In this document: positions 23,340-33,888 of the stretch, in pieces
Position numbering within the stretch: position 1 is the stretch's first letter
How the letters are laid out: each line of letters begins with the position of its first letter
Assembly (NCBI RefSeq): GCF_023065955.2
Contig: NW_026622786.1
Coordinates: forward strand, 49,833,438-49,897,437
DNA: 64,000 nt
Origin: Ursus arctos
Taxonomy: Eukaryota > Chordata > Mammalia > Carnivora > Ursidae
Direction: 5' to 3'
Translations under genes and position numbers: made by a program
Notes under the pieces: model-generated
What the model was told of the DNA's origin: nothing
The model's database searches: none
The model's input: only the letters and a program-made list of their open reading frames with translations

Positions 23340-23870
23340 AGAAATGTTCTGTCCTATCCAACAGAATAGTCACTATTCATAGGAAGTCACTGAGTACTTG
23401 AAACAGGTATTCAGTCTGGATTGAGATCAGCTATAAGCATAAAATAAACTGGATTTTGAAGGAATGGTATTAAAAAATAAACTATCTTTTAAGTAATTTT
23501 AAATTAATTACATTTTTTTAAAGATTGACTTATTTATTTATGAGAGTGCACAAGCAGGGGGAGGGGCAGAGGGAGAAGCAGGAGCCCAACACAAGGGGCT
23601 TGATCTCAGGACTCTGAGATCATGACTTGAGCCAAAACCAAGAGTCAGACACTTAATGGCTCTGAATCATGACTGAGCCACCCAGATGCCCCTAAATTAA
23701 TTACATTTTTAAATGGTAATATATTGGATATATTGTGTTAAATAAATATATCAGTGAATTAATTTTACCTGTTTCTTTTTATGGTTTTTATGTGGCTCCT
23801 GGAAAATTTTTAATTATGTATGTATCAATTTATATTTTTACTGGACAGCACTACTCTAGGACCAGCCAAC
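23340..23870 (+). mobile_element. hAT-like non-autonomous DNA transposon, split by a SINE
   Basis: It starts with a decayed 'CTGTCCTATCCAACAGAATA' and ends 'TACTGGACAGCACTACTCTA', consistent with GCTGTCCAATA-type inverted ends. The interior includes 'GTCACTGAGTACTTGAAACA' and 'TTTTACCTGTTTCTTTTTAT', as in the old mammalian element that I recall with those ends. The CAN-SINE at 23518 interrupts it. Confidence 0.6.
23518..23692 (-). mobile_element. CAN-SINE inside hAT-like element, minus strand
   Basis: The A tail lies on the left (T/AAAGATTGACTTATTTATTT) and the head on the right ('GAGCCACCCAGATGCCCC'). A perfect 18-base target-site duplication flanks it: TAAATTAATTACATTTTT at 23500-23517 and 23693-23710. 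Confidence 0.94.
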
Positions 23871-25131
23871 AGACCAAAGAAGTAAAATAACAGTGGAGAG
23901 ACTTCACCAGAAATTTTAGGGACCAACCTAGAGAAGGCATTCATCACTTTTTGTATTCCATTAGCCAGAACTATCACCGAGGTGCAAGAGAGCTAGGAAA
24001 GTCGGGGATCCAGGAAGAAGGGTAGAATACAAATAATCGTGAGCACTGTATTTCCTCATTTGCCATCCTGCTTTCACCTCTGAAAGTGAATTTCTTTCTA
24101 CAGATCAAGGAAAAAAAAAAAACTGTGGATGGGGGCCAAGATGTCGCATTACAGAAGAGGAAATAAATAGAACAGAGATCATAATGGAAGAGCCATTATA
24201 AGTGGAGATAAAACTAATCATTAAAGTAAAAATAAAAAAGGCACCCACCAAAGGTGGATAATGACTCAAGGACGCAGGAAACCCAGACATAAGGACTCAG
24301 AGCTCTGGCTTTGAAATTTTTATTCTTCTCTCCCTTAAATTTTCCTTCCAACTGATTGGTGAGGTTTACTACATTACTCAATTCTTAATGAGAACAAGGA
24401 TTCTGTGAAAACTTTGCTACTTTTATGTGATCCCAGGCTTGACTTTTTATTTCATAAATGCATAAAATATTCCATATGGTTGGCTTCAAAGCTGGTACAT
24501 TTTTTTTTAAGCTGGTAAATTTTCACCAAAAATCTTGTACTAAGAATACTAATGAGAGGATAGTGCTGTGACCTATGTCAGTTCTCTATAGCATCTATGT
24601 CAGGTAGTAAGGGAACAAATACAATAATCTTCAGCTTGTGATTTTGTGGATTCGTGGGAGGAAAATGCCTGACATGAATGTTTACATAACCATTCAGAGA
24701 CATGGTGATCAACATACTCAAATATCTCTGCTCAAACTTTTCTTAATACAATTTCTATGAAAATTTTCTAATCTTCAAACAAAAAATACAATTATACAGT
24801 ATTTAGTTCAGCAGAGCATATACCACAAAAGAAACCCTGTGTTTGCTGAGTCTAAAAGTTTGTCTCTCACTGCTCTGTGCTTCTGTCTTGCTAAGTTTTG
24901 GTGAAGTTTTCTCAAGCCCTTTTTTCAAGTGACTAATTTTTTTTATTTTATTGAAAAATACATTTTTTTTATAAAGTGCATTCCCATGATGTCAAATTCC
25001 AAAGCTATGAGAATATACAGTGGGGAAAAAAACCTCCCTCTAGCCATCTAGTTTCTCTCCCCAGTGCATCATTGCTGAGTTTATTGTCTGTCCTTCTACA
25101 GATAGTTTAGTGACTGGAGATGGCCATTAAC
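23871..25131. other. No gene; about 1.2 kb mostly unique
   Basis: The first part (to about 24060) may continue the decayed LTR-like sequence of 22710 ('AGAGAGCTAGGAAAGTCGGG'). The rest is unique AT-rich DNA with an A-run at 24110-24122. A 61-codon minus frame at 24105-24290 has no motif. Confidence 0.5.
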
Positions 25132-25144
25132 AAACTAATGCTTA

Positions 25145-25359
25145 GGGGCGCCTGGGTGGCTCAGTTGTTAAGCGTCTGCCTTCGGCTCAGGGCGTGATCC
25201 TGGAGTCCTGGGATCGAGCCCCACGTCAGGCTCCTCTGCTGGGAGCCTGCTTCTCCCTCTCCCACTCCCCCTGCTTGTGTTCCCTCTCTCGCTGGCTGTC
25301 TCTATCTCTGTCAAATGAATAAATAAAATCTTAAGAAAAACAAAACAAAACAAAAAAGA
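25145..25359 (+). mobile_element. Young CAN-SINE
   Basis: A near-consensus head 'GGGCGCCTGGGTGGCTCAGT', body 'GATCGAGCCCCACGTCAGGC', and an A-rich tail with CAAAACAAAA units. A perfect 13-base target-site duplication AAACTAATGCTTA is at 25132-25144 and 25360-25372. Confidence 0.95.
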
Positions 25360-25424
25360 AAACTAATGCTTAATCCTCAATCTCTTCTCCAACTATTCTC
25401 TGAGAAAGGGACAGCAGTTTGGGT

Positions 25425-25456
25425 TTTTTGTTTGTTTGTTTGTTTGTTTGTTTTTA
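25425..25456. repeat. Microsatellite (TTTG)n
   Basis: About seven TTTG units preceded and followed by T-runs. Confidence 0.92.
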
Positions 25457-25459
25457 CAG

Positions 25460-25725
25460 CTATCCTAACAAAAAAGTGAAACTGACTATGAAATATAATC
25501 TTAATTTTTTCTTTCTCTATCTGACTGGAACCAGAAAAAACTTTCTTTAGCAGGTACTAGCAGTCCATTCCAAAGCCTTTCCTATCCTACATGTTCTATG
25601 GAGCACTTTTCAGGAATGTCTCCCTAGCTTTACACTACCTATTCATGGATTAACAGAGCAATTCCAGACCAAAAGCATTTAGTATTTGGCTAGTGAGATC
25701 CATCCCTTGTCCAATCAGTAGGGGA
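25460..25725. other. No gene or recognised repeat
   Basis: Short unique stretch between two microsatellites. Confidence 0.5.
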
Positions 25726-25728
25726 CAG

Positions 25729-25729
<1 letters not shown>

Positions 25730-25768
<39 letters not shown>

Positions 25769-25860
25769 CCACACATACATAAGTGTGTGTGTATGTGTAT
25801 ATATAAACATATGTAAGTGTGTGTGTATGTGTATATAAATACATATATATACACATGTAA
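25730..25860. repeat. Compound microsatellite: (CA)n then (TG)n and TATA units
   Basis: A CA run (25731-25765) is followed by GTGTGTGTATGTG blocks. A 23-base unit starting AAGTGTGTGTGTATGTGTAT is repeated at 25781-25803 and 25815-25837. CA followed by TG on one strand is self-complementary. All Cys-Val or Thr-His frames here are artefacts of the repeat. Confidence 0.93.
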
Positions 25861-26029
25861 GTTTATAGATACGGGATTTATGTATGAATATATATACTTA
25901 TACATAAATAATATATAAAATATATTTATATATGAGGTTTATATATATGAAATAAACCTTATTATTTTCTTATAGCCCCACAAACATAAAATTCATAATT
26001 TTTCAAAGACTCCATATTAAGTTAAATAC

Positions 26030-26470
26030 AGTAATTCCGCAAACAAATATTTAAGTAATCATAATGTGCCAAACACTTTCACAGGCACTGAGGATATACT
26101 ATAAACTAGAAAAATGTATCCTTTCCTTTATGGAGCTTAGAGTCTATAAGAGAAAATCAGTAAATTAAACAAGTAATCACATGTATAATAGGGTTAAGGC
26201 AGGTTGCTTCCCAAGGAAAAAACATTGTAACTAAGAGACTAAAAAACGAAGAAACAGTAAGAGGCAGAGAATAATGCTCTAGTCAGAGAAGCAGCGTGTA
26301 AGAAGGCCCAGGGACAAGAGAGAACATCTCAGATTTAAGGAATTATGTGAAACATTTTCACAAGAGTGTGGAGTATAAGGGTGGAGCTGTAAGACAAGAG
26401 TGCACAGTAGTGGCCCAGAAGAGAAAATGATAAACTGCCTGAGGGCAAAGGACAAGTCATGACAGCTTCA
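26030..26470 (-). mobile_element. L2 LINE remnant, minus strand
   Basis: 'AACAAATATTTAAGTAATCA' and 'CAGGCACTGAGGATATACTA' then 'TTTATGGAGCTTAGAGTCTA' are the reverse complement of the L2 3' end. The part near 26290 ('GCGTGTAAGAAGGCCCAGGG') matches the next upstream L2 3'-UTR block. Confidence 0.7.
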
Positions 26471-26559
26471 CAGGAGTTAAGGTTAAGGTACAACTTACCC
26501 TAGATGTAAACAGTTTTTCAGCTAAAGGAAATAACATAATGCAAGAGGAAAGACACATG

Positions 26560-26655
26560 GATGTGAAGTGACAAGTAACTTGTCCAAGTGTATTTAATAC
26601 ATGACAATTCCAGGGCAGTTCTACTCCAAAGTCCATGCTCTAACCCCATAAACAG
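26560..26655 (-). mobile_element. MIR SINE fragment, minus strand
   Basis: 'GTGACAAGTAACTTGTCCAA' and 'CAAAGTCCATGCTCTAACCC' are the reverse complement of the MIR core and 5' end. The 3' part is missing. Confidence 0.55.
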
Positions 26656-26829
26656 GCTTGGAGCCATGCAGAACAGCAGTGAAGCATATAGAATGAAAGA
26701 GACCTAAAGTAGCTGGTCTGTATTATGCCCTAATGACAATCAGGCTTTTGCTTAGATCCTCATCACTTATAGTGCACTTTCCCATTTAATCCTTGCAACA
26801 CCAAGTCACTGAGCCTCTCATACAACTCA

Positions 26830-27840
26830 GTAGTTAAAAAAAAAAAAATAGCCCAAATAAAAAATGGGGAAAATAACTGGGTAAAAATTTTTCCAAAGAA
26901 GATATACAGATGGCCAATAAGTATATGAAAAGGTACTGGACATCACTAATCATCAGAAAAATGCAAATCAAAATCACAATAAGACATCACCTCACACCTG
27001 TTAGAATGGCTATTCCAAAAAGATGAGAAATAACAAGGGTTGACAAGAATAGAATAAAGGGAACCCTTGTGCACTGTCGGCTGGAATGTAAATTGGTACA
27101 GCTACCACGGAAAACAGTATGGAGTTTCCTCAAAAAATTAAAAGTAGAAATGCCATACAATCCAATAATCCCACTTCTGGATATATATACAAAGAAAATG
27201 GAATCAATATCAGGAGAAGATACCCGCACACCCATTGTCATTGCAGCATTAGTCACAAATGCTTAGATATTGGAACAAGATAGGTGTCCATTATCTGATG
27301 AATGGATAAAGATGTGATATATAATACTATATGACGATTATTCAGCATTGAAAATGAAAGAAATTCTGCCATTTGCAACAATATGGATGAAATGAGAAGA
27401 CATTATGCTAAGTGAAATAAGCCAGACAGAGAAAGACAAATACTATATAATCTCACTTACATGTGAAATTAAAAAAAAAAAAAAAAAAAGCCTAACTCCT
27501 AGAAACAGAGTGGAATGGTAGTTACCAGAGGCTGAGGCATGGGGGAAATGGGAAAATGGGAAAAGGATACAAACCTTTAGTTATAAGATGAATAAGTTGG
27601 GATCTAATATACCGCATAATGACTATGGTTAATAATAATATATACTTGAAATTATCATAAGTGAGTAGATTTTAAGAGTTCTTACCACACATATACAAAA
27701 GGTAACCGTGTGGTGCTGCATGGGTTAATTAACCAAGTTGTAGTAATCGTTTCACAAAATATATCAAATCATCACATTGTATACTTTAAATGTATGTAAT
27801 TTTATTTGTCCATTACAACTAAATTAAGATGGATAGAAAA
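26830..27840 (+). mobile_element. Old L1MA-type LINE, 5'-truncated
   Basis: It starts with an A-run at the L1 'AAAAAATGGGG' position and runs through 'CCAAAGAAGATATACAGATG' (26893), 'ACAGTATGGAGTTTCCTCAA' (27114), 'CCATTTGCAACAATATGGAT' (27369), an internal A-run (27471-27489) and a 3' UTR. The latter includes 'GGTAACCGTGTGGTGCTGCA' and 'AATCATCACATTGTATACTT', typical of L1MA 3' ends. Confidence 0.85.
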
Positions 27841-28285
27841 AAAATTGTATCAGGTTTTACCAAAGAAGTAAAGGAATGATTAGTCATCCCTATAACCTTT
27901 TAAATAGAGAACACTGAGGCCTGTTACCTGCTGTTTATTTGCTGCTTATTTTTAGTATGTTCTAGTCAGTTAGCTGTGTGGTCAATAATTTTTAGCAAAC
28001 ACCAATGGTGAGTCCACCACATTAGGAGCAGTAAGGGGATAAAATAAAGTCATTGTCCCTGCACTAGAATCATTTATAATTTAGTGAAGGAGAGATAATA
28101 AACAAAGCAAACAGAATCAATTATTAGAGCAGATATGTTCAAATTATAGACTCAGCAGAATCAAGTGGAACAATATCACCAAACCATCCAAATTTGACTT
28201 GGTAAAATTTATCCATTCATCTTTCCTTTATAAGTTAATGAAAGATATATTTTTAGAGCTAATTTCTAGAATAAAAAAAAGAGCC
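27841..28285. other. Mostly unique; possible L2 piece
   Basis: No gene. The part at 28040-28130 ('AAAGTCATTGTCCCTGCACT', 'GAAGGAGAGATAATAAACAA') looks like a diverged minus-strand L2 segment. Confidence 0.45.
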
Positions 28286-28289
28286 AGGG

Positions 28290-28455
28290 TCTCTGTCACT
28301 CTCTTGCTCTTAGAAGTTGAGCAAGTTCCACAAGTTCTCTGTACCTTAGTTTCCTCCTTAATAAAATACAGTTAATAACAGTGTCTACTTCATCAAGTGA
28401 AGATTAAAAAACAATGCATATAAAATACTTAGCATAATATCTGGCACAATATAAG
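28290..28455 (+). mobile_element. MIR SINE remnant
   Basis: 'TTGAGCAAGTTCCACAAGTT', 'TAGTTTCCTCCTTAATAAAA' and 'ACTTAGCATAATATCTGGCA' follow the MIR plus-strand order through core and 3' region. Confidence 0.75.
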
Positions 28456-28461
28456 TCGCTA

Positions 28462-28580
28462 TTATTCTTCATCAAATATTTGTTGGGGGATTTCATAGGT
28501 ACCAGACACATTATACCAAGAATACAAAGATGAATCAAAGAACACTGGACTGCTAAAATACCTGTAAATAATTCTAACAA
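28462..28580 (-). mobile_element. L2 LINE 3'-end fragment, minus strand
   Basis: 'ATCAAATATTTGTTGGGGGA' then 'AGAATACAAAGATGAATCAA' is a diverged reverse complement of the L2 tail and the block before it. Confidence 0.5.
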
Positions 28581-28859
28581 AGTAACGTTTAAAGCAGATA
28601 ACTTCTGTATTCAGGTTTCTATGACTTGTAAGCTAATCATGAATTCTGCCAAATTCTTCAAGTGTTGAGAATAAGAATGATTCAATGTTGAGAGGGCAAG
28701 TGAAAGAACAGCCTTAAATTAGACCTTTTCAAGGAGAAGAATTGGCCCCATTGTTCTTATTAAAAATATAAAGCAAACTCTCATGCTAGTCATAAAGAAA
28801 TCTCTCATAACCAGTACCTCCTAGCACCTCAGAATTATTGGTTTAAAATTTAGATTATT

Positions 28860-29193
28860 AAAGAAAGACAATTATCATATGATCTCACTCATATGTGGAA
28901 TTTAAGAAACAAGGCAGAGGATCATCGGGGAAGAAAGGAAAAAATGAAACAAGACGAAACCAGAGAGGGAGACAAGCCCTAAGACACTTTTAATCACAGG
29001 AAACAAACTGAGGGTTGCTGGAGGGAGGGGGGTGGAGGGATGGGGTAACTGGGTGATGGACATTGGGGAGGGTATGTGTTGTAATGAGCACTGGTTATTA
29101 TATAAGACTGATGAATCACAGACCTGTACCCCTGAAAAAAATAATACATTATATGTTAATTAATTGAAATTTAAAAATAAAAAAAATAAAATA
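28860..29193 (+). mobile_element. Carnivore L1, severely 5'-truncated (3' UTR only)
   Basis: It has 'CATATGATCTCACTCATATG' (ORF2 end), 'GAGGGTTGCTGGAGGGAGGG', 'ATGAATCACAGACCTGTACC' and an A-rich tail. About 334 bases. The flanking duplication AAAATTTAGATTATT is at 28845-28859; the right copy at 29194-29208 has one extra T. A good example of a recent abortive L1 insertion. Confidence 0.92.
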
Positions 29194-29208
29194 AAATTTT
29201 AGATTATT

Positions 29209-29591
29209 CAAGCAAGGCTAGTCCCTGTAAAGATATATTTGATCATAAAACAGGAAACCATCTTGAACTAAAGACACAATTGCCTTAAGTGTTTACATGC
29301 TACACAGTTCTTCCCTGTAGAAGCAAATTACAATGTGCAAAACTGAAAGATACTCCCTTTAGTGGAAAAAAGTAAAATAAAACCTGAGTATGATAAATGC
29401 TAACCCTACATTTTATAAGCCTTTGTCTATATAGGGAATGTTTTTTGTTGTTTGTTTTCATTCACATAGAATCACTAGAAAAGCACATATAAGACAAGAA
29501 AACTAACATAACACATAATAGGTCTCAAGGCAGATATAAGGAATTCAAAGCAGTATGTCAATACAGAAAAACCGAGCTGAGAATTTTCTGA
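29209..29591. other. No gene or recognised repeat
   Basis: Unique AT-rich DNA with no frame of note. Confidence 0.55.
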
Positions 29592-29604
29592 CAGACAGTT
29601 TTCT

Positions 29605-29833
29605 CTTTTTTTCCTTCAAAGATTGATTGATTGATTTGAGAGAGTGAGAGCACACAAGTAGGGGTTGGGAGGGTAGGGGGTAACAGGGGGCCGGGAGAGG
29701 GAAAGAATCTCAAGGAAACTCCCTTTTGAGCACAGAGCCCTAAGCGGGGTTCAATCTCACAACCTGAGATCAGGGCCTGAGCAGAAATTGAGAGTAAGAT
29801 GATTAACCAACTGAGCCACTCAGGTGCCCCCAG
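29605..29833 (-). mobile_element. CAN-SINE, minus strand, diverged
   Basis: T-rich tail at the left with GATTGATTGATT units, head at the right ('CTGAGCCACTCAGGTGCCCC'). The flanks 29592-29604 and 29834-29846 agree at 12 of 13 bases (CAGACAGTTTTCT versus CAGACATTTTTCT), a slightly decayed target-site duplication. Confidence 0.88.
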
Positions 29834-29984
29834 CAGACATTTTTCTTATCCACCCTCTCAATCAAAACGTTTAGCAGAGGAGTCAGTATTTCTAACAATA
29901 CCCCCACATATTATTATAAACAAACACAAACTAGCACTGGATCACAAATATTTACTGGATGAGTATAAAAATAATAAATAGCTA

Positions 29985-30145
29985 ACTGTTATTACCAACA
30001 TATCTAGAGTCACTTTGCTCCTCATTTTATATGCATTAACTCATCTAATTCTTAAAATCAAACGAGCTGGGTTCCATTATTATGCATACTTTACAGATAT
30101 GAAACAAGTGTTGAAAGAATAAGTAACCTGACCAAGGCTTTAGAC
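29985..30145 (-). mobile_element. MIR SINE remnant, minus strand
   Basis: 'TATGCATTAACTCATCTAAT', 'TTTACAGATATGAAACAAGT' and 'AAGTAACCTGACCAAGGCTT' form the MIR core in reverse. Confidence 0.75.
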
Positions 30146-30194
30146 TGAACTTCAGTTTCCTCATTTTTAAGTATTAATAGTAACAAACATGCTA

Positions 30195-30385
30195 ATAACA
30201 ATTTTTTTACCATTTACAATGTCATCCTGAGTATATTTTTCCCTCTAAACCTCAAAAAAACTCTTAAGATCAATAATGAAGTTAATAGCCTGTTTCACAA
30301 ATGAGGTCACTTCAGAAGTTTCAAAACTAGAACTCAAGCCAGGTCTTCTGACCATGTTCTCATTTCTTTCCACTCTGGTTTCAAA
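30195..30385 (-). mobile_element. MIR SINE remnant, minus strand
   Basis: 'TTTCACAAATGAGGTCACTT', 'AGAACTCAAGCCAGGTCTTC' and 'CCATGTTCTCATTTCTTTCC' follow the reversed MIR order. Diverged. Confidence 0.6.
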
Positions 30386-30454
30386 AGCTCCTTTCAATCC
30401 CAGTGATCTATAATCCTATGAAATTACAAAACTCTTTTCATATATAAATATAGA

Positions 30455-30705
30455 TATAGTTTACACAGCACTTATTTCTATTATCAAGTCTTTTTCTGAG
30501 TATGTCATACATATTTTAACTCATTTAATCCTCACAATTCCATGGATAGGTACTATTACAATCCCACTGTATAGGTGAGAAAACTAAGGAACCAAGAGGT
30601 AATCTGTTCAGCAAAGTATTTGCACAGCTGGCAAATGGTAGGGCTAGGATTCAAACCGAAGTAGCTGAACTCCAGAGACTGTGCTTCAACCATCACATGG
30701 CCCCA
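30455..30705 (-). mobile_element. MIR SINE remnant, minus strand, nearly complete
   Basis: It runs from 'TTTACACAGCACTTATTTCT' through 'ACTCATTTAATCCTCACAAT', 'GGTGAGAAAACTAAGGAACC' and 'GCTAGGATTCAAACCGAAGT' to 'GACTGTGCTTCAACCATCAC', almost the whole MIR in reverse. Confidence 0.85.
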
Positions 30706-30829
30706 TTTTCATATACCATTACATTATATGTTCTAGCAGAAAACTCAATCCTAAATGATTCTTTTTAAAAAGAAATAAAGAATAACGTTTAAGATAGCAT
30801 GTCTGACTTAAAACACTGTGTAGGTGAGG

Positions 30830-31090
30830 TGAATAAATCAATCAATAAATATTTATTGAATTTTTGCTTCGCACAGACATTATATTAAGCACTGATGAGA
30901 ATATAAACAAATAGAATCTGTACCCCTGTTCTCAAAAGGAATTGACAGTCTAATTGGGGAGGTCTACATATTAAGTAAATCTTCAATAAAATTGGCACAA
31001 TCATTGTTTATTGATTTAGACACAATATAAATATCGAGTGTGTAATACAAATAATAAATGCTATAGAAAACCACTAAGACATGGAATGTA
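30830..31090 (-). mobile_element. L2 LINE 3'-end remnant, minus strand
   Basis: 'ATCAATAAATATTTATTGAA' is the palindromic L2 tail region. It is followed by 'TTCTCAAAAGGAATTGACAG' and 'AATAAATGCTATAGAAAACC', the next blocks upstream in the L2 3' UTR. Confidence 0.7.
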
Positions 31091-31900
31091 AAACCTAAGC
31101 AAAATAAATCATGAACAGGGAAATCTTACTGCAGCTTAAACCAAAACAAATTAAGGTGGATTCTTAAGAAAATACCATCCTTTTCATAGAGAAATACAAA
31201 ATTTAGCAATAGATTTACCCTAAATCTCATCAATCCTCTTTTAAAAATTACATTACTTGTATTTTAAATCAATATTTGGAGCAACAGAGAGAATAAGAGA
31301 TGATAAATGTCTGACATCTTTCATATAGACCTTAATTCTTTTAAACATCTGATTACTGAAGAATTGTCTACAAAGCTTAATGAAATGCTTAGTTGCTAGA
31401 TAACACAATATGCTGCATTATTTTTTGAAGATGATCACTTTATGTCAGCAATATTGATGATAATATAGCACACTATGCAATGTCCAAAGAATACATTCAA
31501 CCTTAGCCTATTCCTTCCCTTCTAGGTCAAGAAATATAGGAGTATCTGCCTTCTCTTCTAGTATCCTCTTCTAGGTGGATTTTAGAGTATTCACAATATT
31601 TACATGCTAAATACAAGGTCCATCCGGAACAAATATAAAAGTGGGGTAGAAATGGGATCATGGAACATCACTAGTGAACATCATCTTAGTTACTAATTTT
31701 GATATTAATATTAATTGTGCTGCCAGTTAATTATATATAGATAAGAAAACAACAATGTACACAGAAAAAAAATTCAAACCATACTGAGAAAAAAATGAAA
31801 TGAATCATACTTGGGCATGGAAATCCACTATAAAGAGGTAGAAGTTATAGGAGAAACTGATGTGTCAAGGTGGTCAAATCTGTCAGAATATTTTACACCA
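31091..31900. other. No gene or recognised repeat
   Basis: About 800 bases of unique AT-rich sequence. 'GCCTTCTCTTCTAGTATCCTCTTCTAGG' at 31548-31575 contains a short TCTCTTCTAG echo. Confidence 0.5.
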
Positions 31901-31904
31901 AAGG

Positions 31905-32110
31905 ACTTTTTCATATAAGAAACATTTAAAAAGCACTTATCATTATGCTGGGTGCTAGCTATAGAAATGTGGGAAAAAAGACATAGTCTCTGACATTTAG
32001 GTTCGAATTTATTGAGAAAAACATTATAAGCACGATAATGGAGATTGGTCCCTCCAAATAGAATATGTAAGAATTTAAGAAGAAGCAATTAATCCTTTAG
32101 AGAAATGAGG
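31905..32110 (-). mobile_element. Diverged L2 fragment, minus strand
   Basis: 'AGCACTTATCATTATGCTGG' and 'GTCTCTGACATTTAGGTTCG' resemble the reversed L2 tail. An 86-codon minus frame (31828-32088) lies over it and is not convincing as a gene. Confidence 0.45.
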
Positions 32111-33055
32111 GAAGGTATAAATGAAGGAATGACTATAGATGGCATATTGAAGCTTGAGTAAAAAATGACCACATGGGAAAGAGGAAAGAAGGAAAAATAA
32201 AATCATGGAATTACACCAGATTTTTCTCCTACAAAGAACAAAGTTTATTTCCAAGTGATCAAAATGAGTGAGATTTTCTTCTTAACAAAAGTTTTCTTTA
32301 GAAGACTAATTTTGGCTACTCTTTTAAAACAGCTTCTGCATTTACAAAAATCTTAAACCTGTCTTTCAACAATCTTCAGATTAGTTAAAAACCTAGTGCA
32401 TTAAAAAATGGAAAGGATGCTATCCTCCTGACCACTACTGCCACCACTGTACTCCACTGGTAAAAATGCTCTATAGGTAAAATTTACAAATGGATTGGTA
32501 AAATGGAAATTTAAGATTTAAAAGTACAGATTCTTTGTGAGACATCATCTGCAGCAAGCATACTCAATGTTAATCTTTATTATCATGCAAGTCACAACTC
32601 CACCCTTACTGTAAGGACTACTGTGTTTGGATTGGTCAGAATCTCATTTTTTTTAAATGATAGAGTTATTAATACTTAGAAAAGGGACTGTAGTTTTCCT
32701 AATAAGCAAATGTAGACGTCTCTTGGAAACAAGATTGCTGCATACTTAATCAAAATGGCTCACACTCCACAAAAGCAAAAGAGGATGGCAAGCATAAAAA
32801 GGTCCTCTTCAGCAGTGACCCTCTGGGAAGCCAATATTAAAGAATAGGACAAAGTTGTAATTCCTTGAGGACAGCCCCTTAACTCCATAATATGCAAATT
32901 CCTTATAGGCATCATGAAGTCACTGGGCATCGCTCCATCAAAAGTATATTAATGAGTCCTGCAAAGGTTCTCAAGCTCTGAGCATTAGTCCCTTGAGCAA
33001 ATCTGCCTAGGCACTACTGTCACATAGGATATTTATTAAACCCATTTCTTTTTAT
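32111..33055. other. No gene or recognised repeat
   Basis: Nearly 1 kb of unique DNA, AT-rich, without long frames. 'ATTAATGAGTCCTGCAAAGG' and the flanks could be an old unclassified repeat, but I recognise none. Confidence 0.5.
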
Positions 33056-33057
33056 TC

Positions 33058-33475
33058 TTTTTTTTTTTTTAATTTAAATTTTTTCAGTTAACATACAGTG
33101 CAATATTGATTTCTGGAGTAGAATTCAGTGATTCATCACTTACACACAACACCCAGTGCTTATAACAATAGCCCTCATCTAGCCCACTGACCTCCCACCT
33201 CCCTCCACCAACCTCAGTATATTCTCTTTTGCTAAGAGTCACTTATAGCTTGTTTCCCTCTCCTTTTTTTCTTTTTCTACTTCCCATATGTTCACCTGTT
33301 TTCTTTCTTAAATTCCACATATGAGCGTGATCATAGGGTATTTGTCTTTCTCTGACTGACTCATTTCACTTAGCATAAAACACTGAAGTTTCATTCTTTT
33401 TGACGACTGAATAATATTCCACTCTGTGTGTATGTGTGTGTGCGTGTATCACATCATCTTTCTCATTGACCAGAC
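33058..33475 (-). mobile_element. Carnivore L1 3' UTR and ORF2 end, minus strand, 5'-truncated
   Basis: A T-run (A tail) at 33058-33070, then 'CAGTTAACATACAGTGCAAT', 'CACATATGAGCGTGATCATA' and 'GACTGAATAATATTCCACTC', the reverse of the carnivore L1 3' end. A short TG-rich stretch (33424-33446) marks the same L1 site that is microsatellite-rich at 4394, 15205 and 58775. No clear target-site duplication. Confidence 0.85.
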
Positions 33476-33871
33476 AGCATTAATTGTTGCCAAAAAGAAA
33501 TGACCCAGTGCTTTAATAGAATAGAAAGTACATGGGTTTTTTCTTCTCTTTCCTTCCAGCTGCCCCTGGGTTCCTGTTTCTGAGAGTATAATAAACAAGA
33601 ACACACAATTTAAACAATACTTTCTGTGGTTTCAGAAACTACTCAAGAAATATGGTCTGAGACACACATGATGAGGTGACAACCCACTACTAAAAAAAAT
33701 AAAGAAAAATTCCCAGGAAACTATACTTTGCGTTTAAAGCTTTGCCAATGGCAAATGCCTTTCAGGAGTAATTTAACTGAAGAATACGAATTGTTTGCTG
33801 AATTTCATCATCCTTTTTACAAGTGACATAACCTCCTCTTGATTTGGGGGTAATATTACATTCAGAAGTTT
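33476..33871. other. No gene or recognised repeat
   Basis: Unique DNA between two L1 insertions. Confidence 0.5.
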
Positions 33872-33888
33872 CAGACATTTATTTTCTT

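Noticed and set aside
25650..25905. Cys-Val/Thr-His-rich minus-strand frames
   Set aside because: Products of the CA/TG microsatellite, not proteins.
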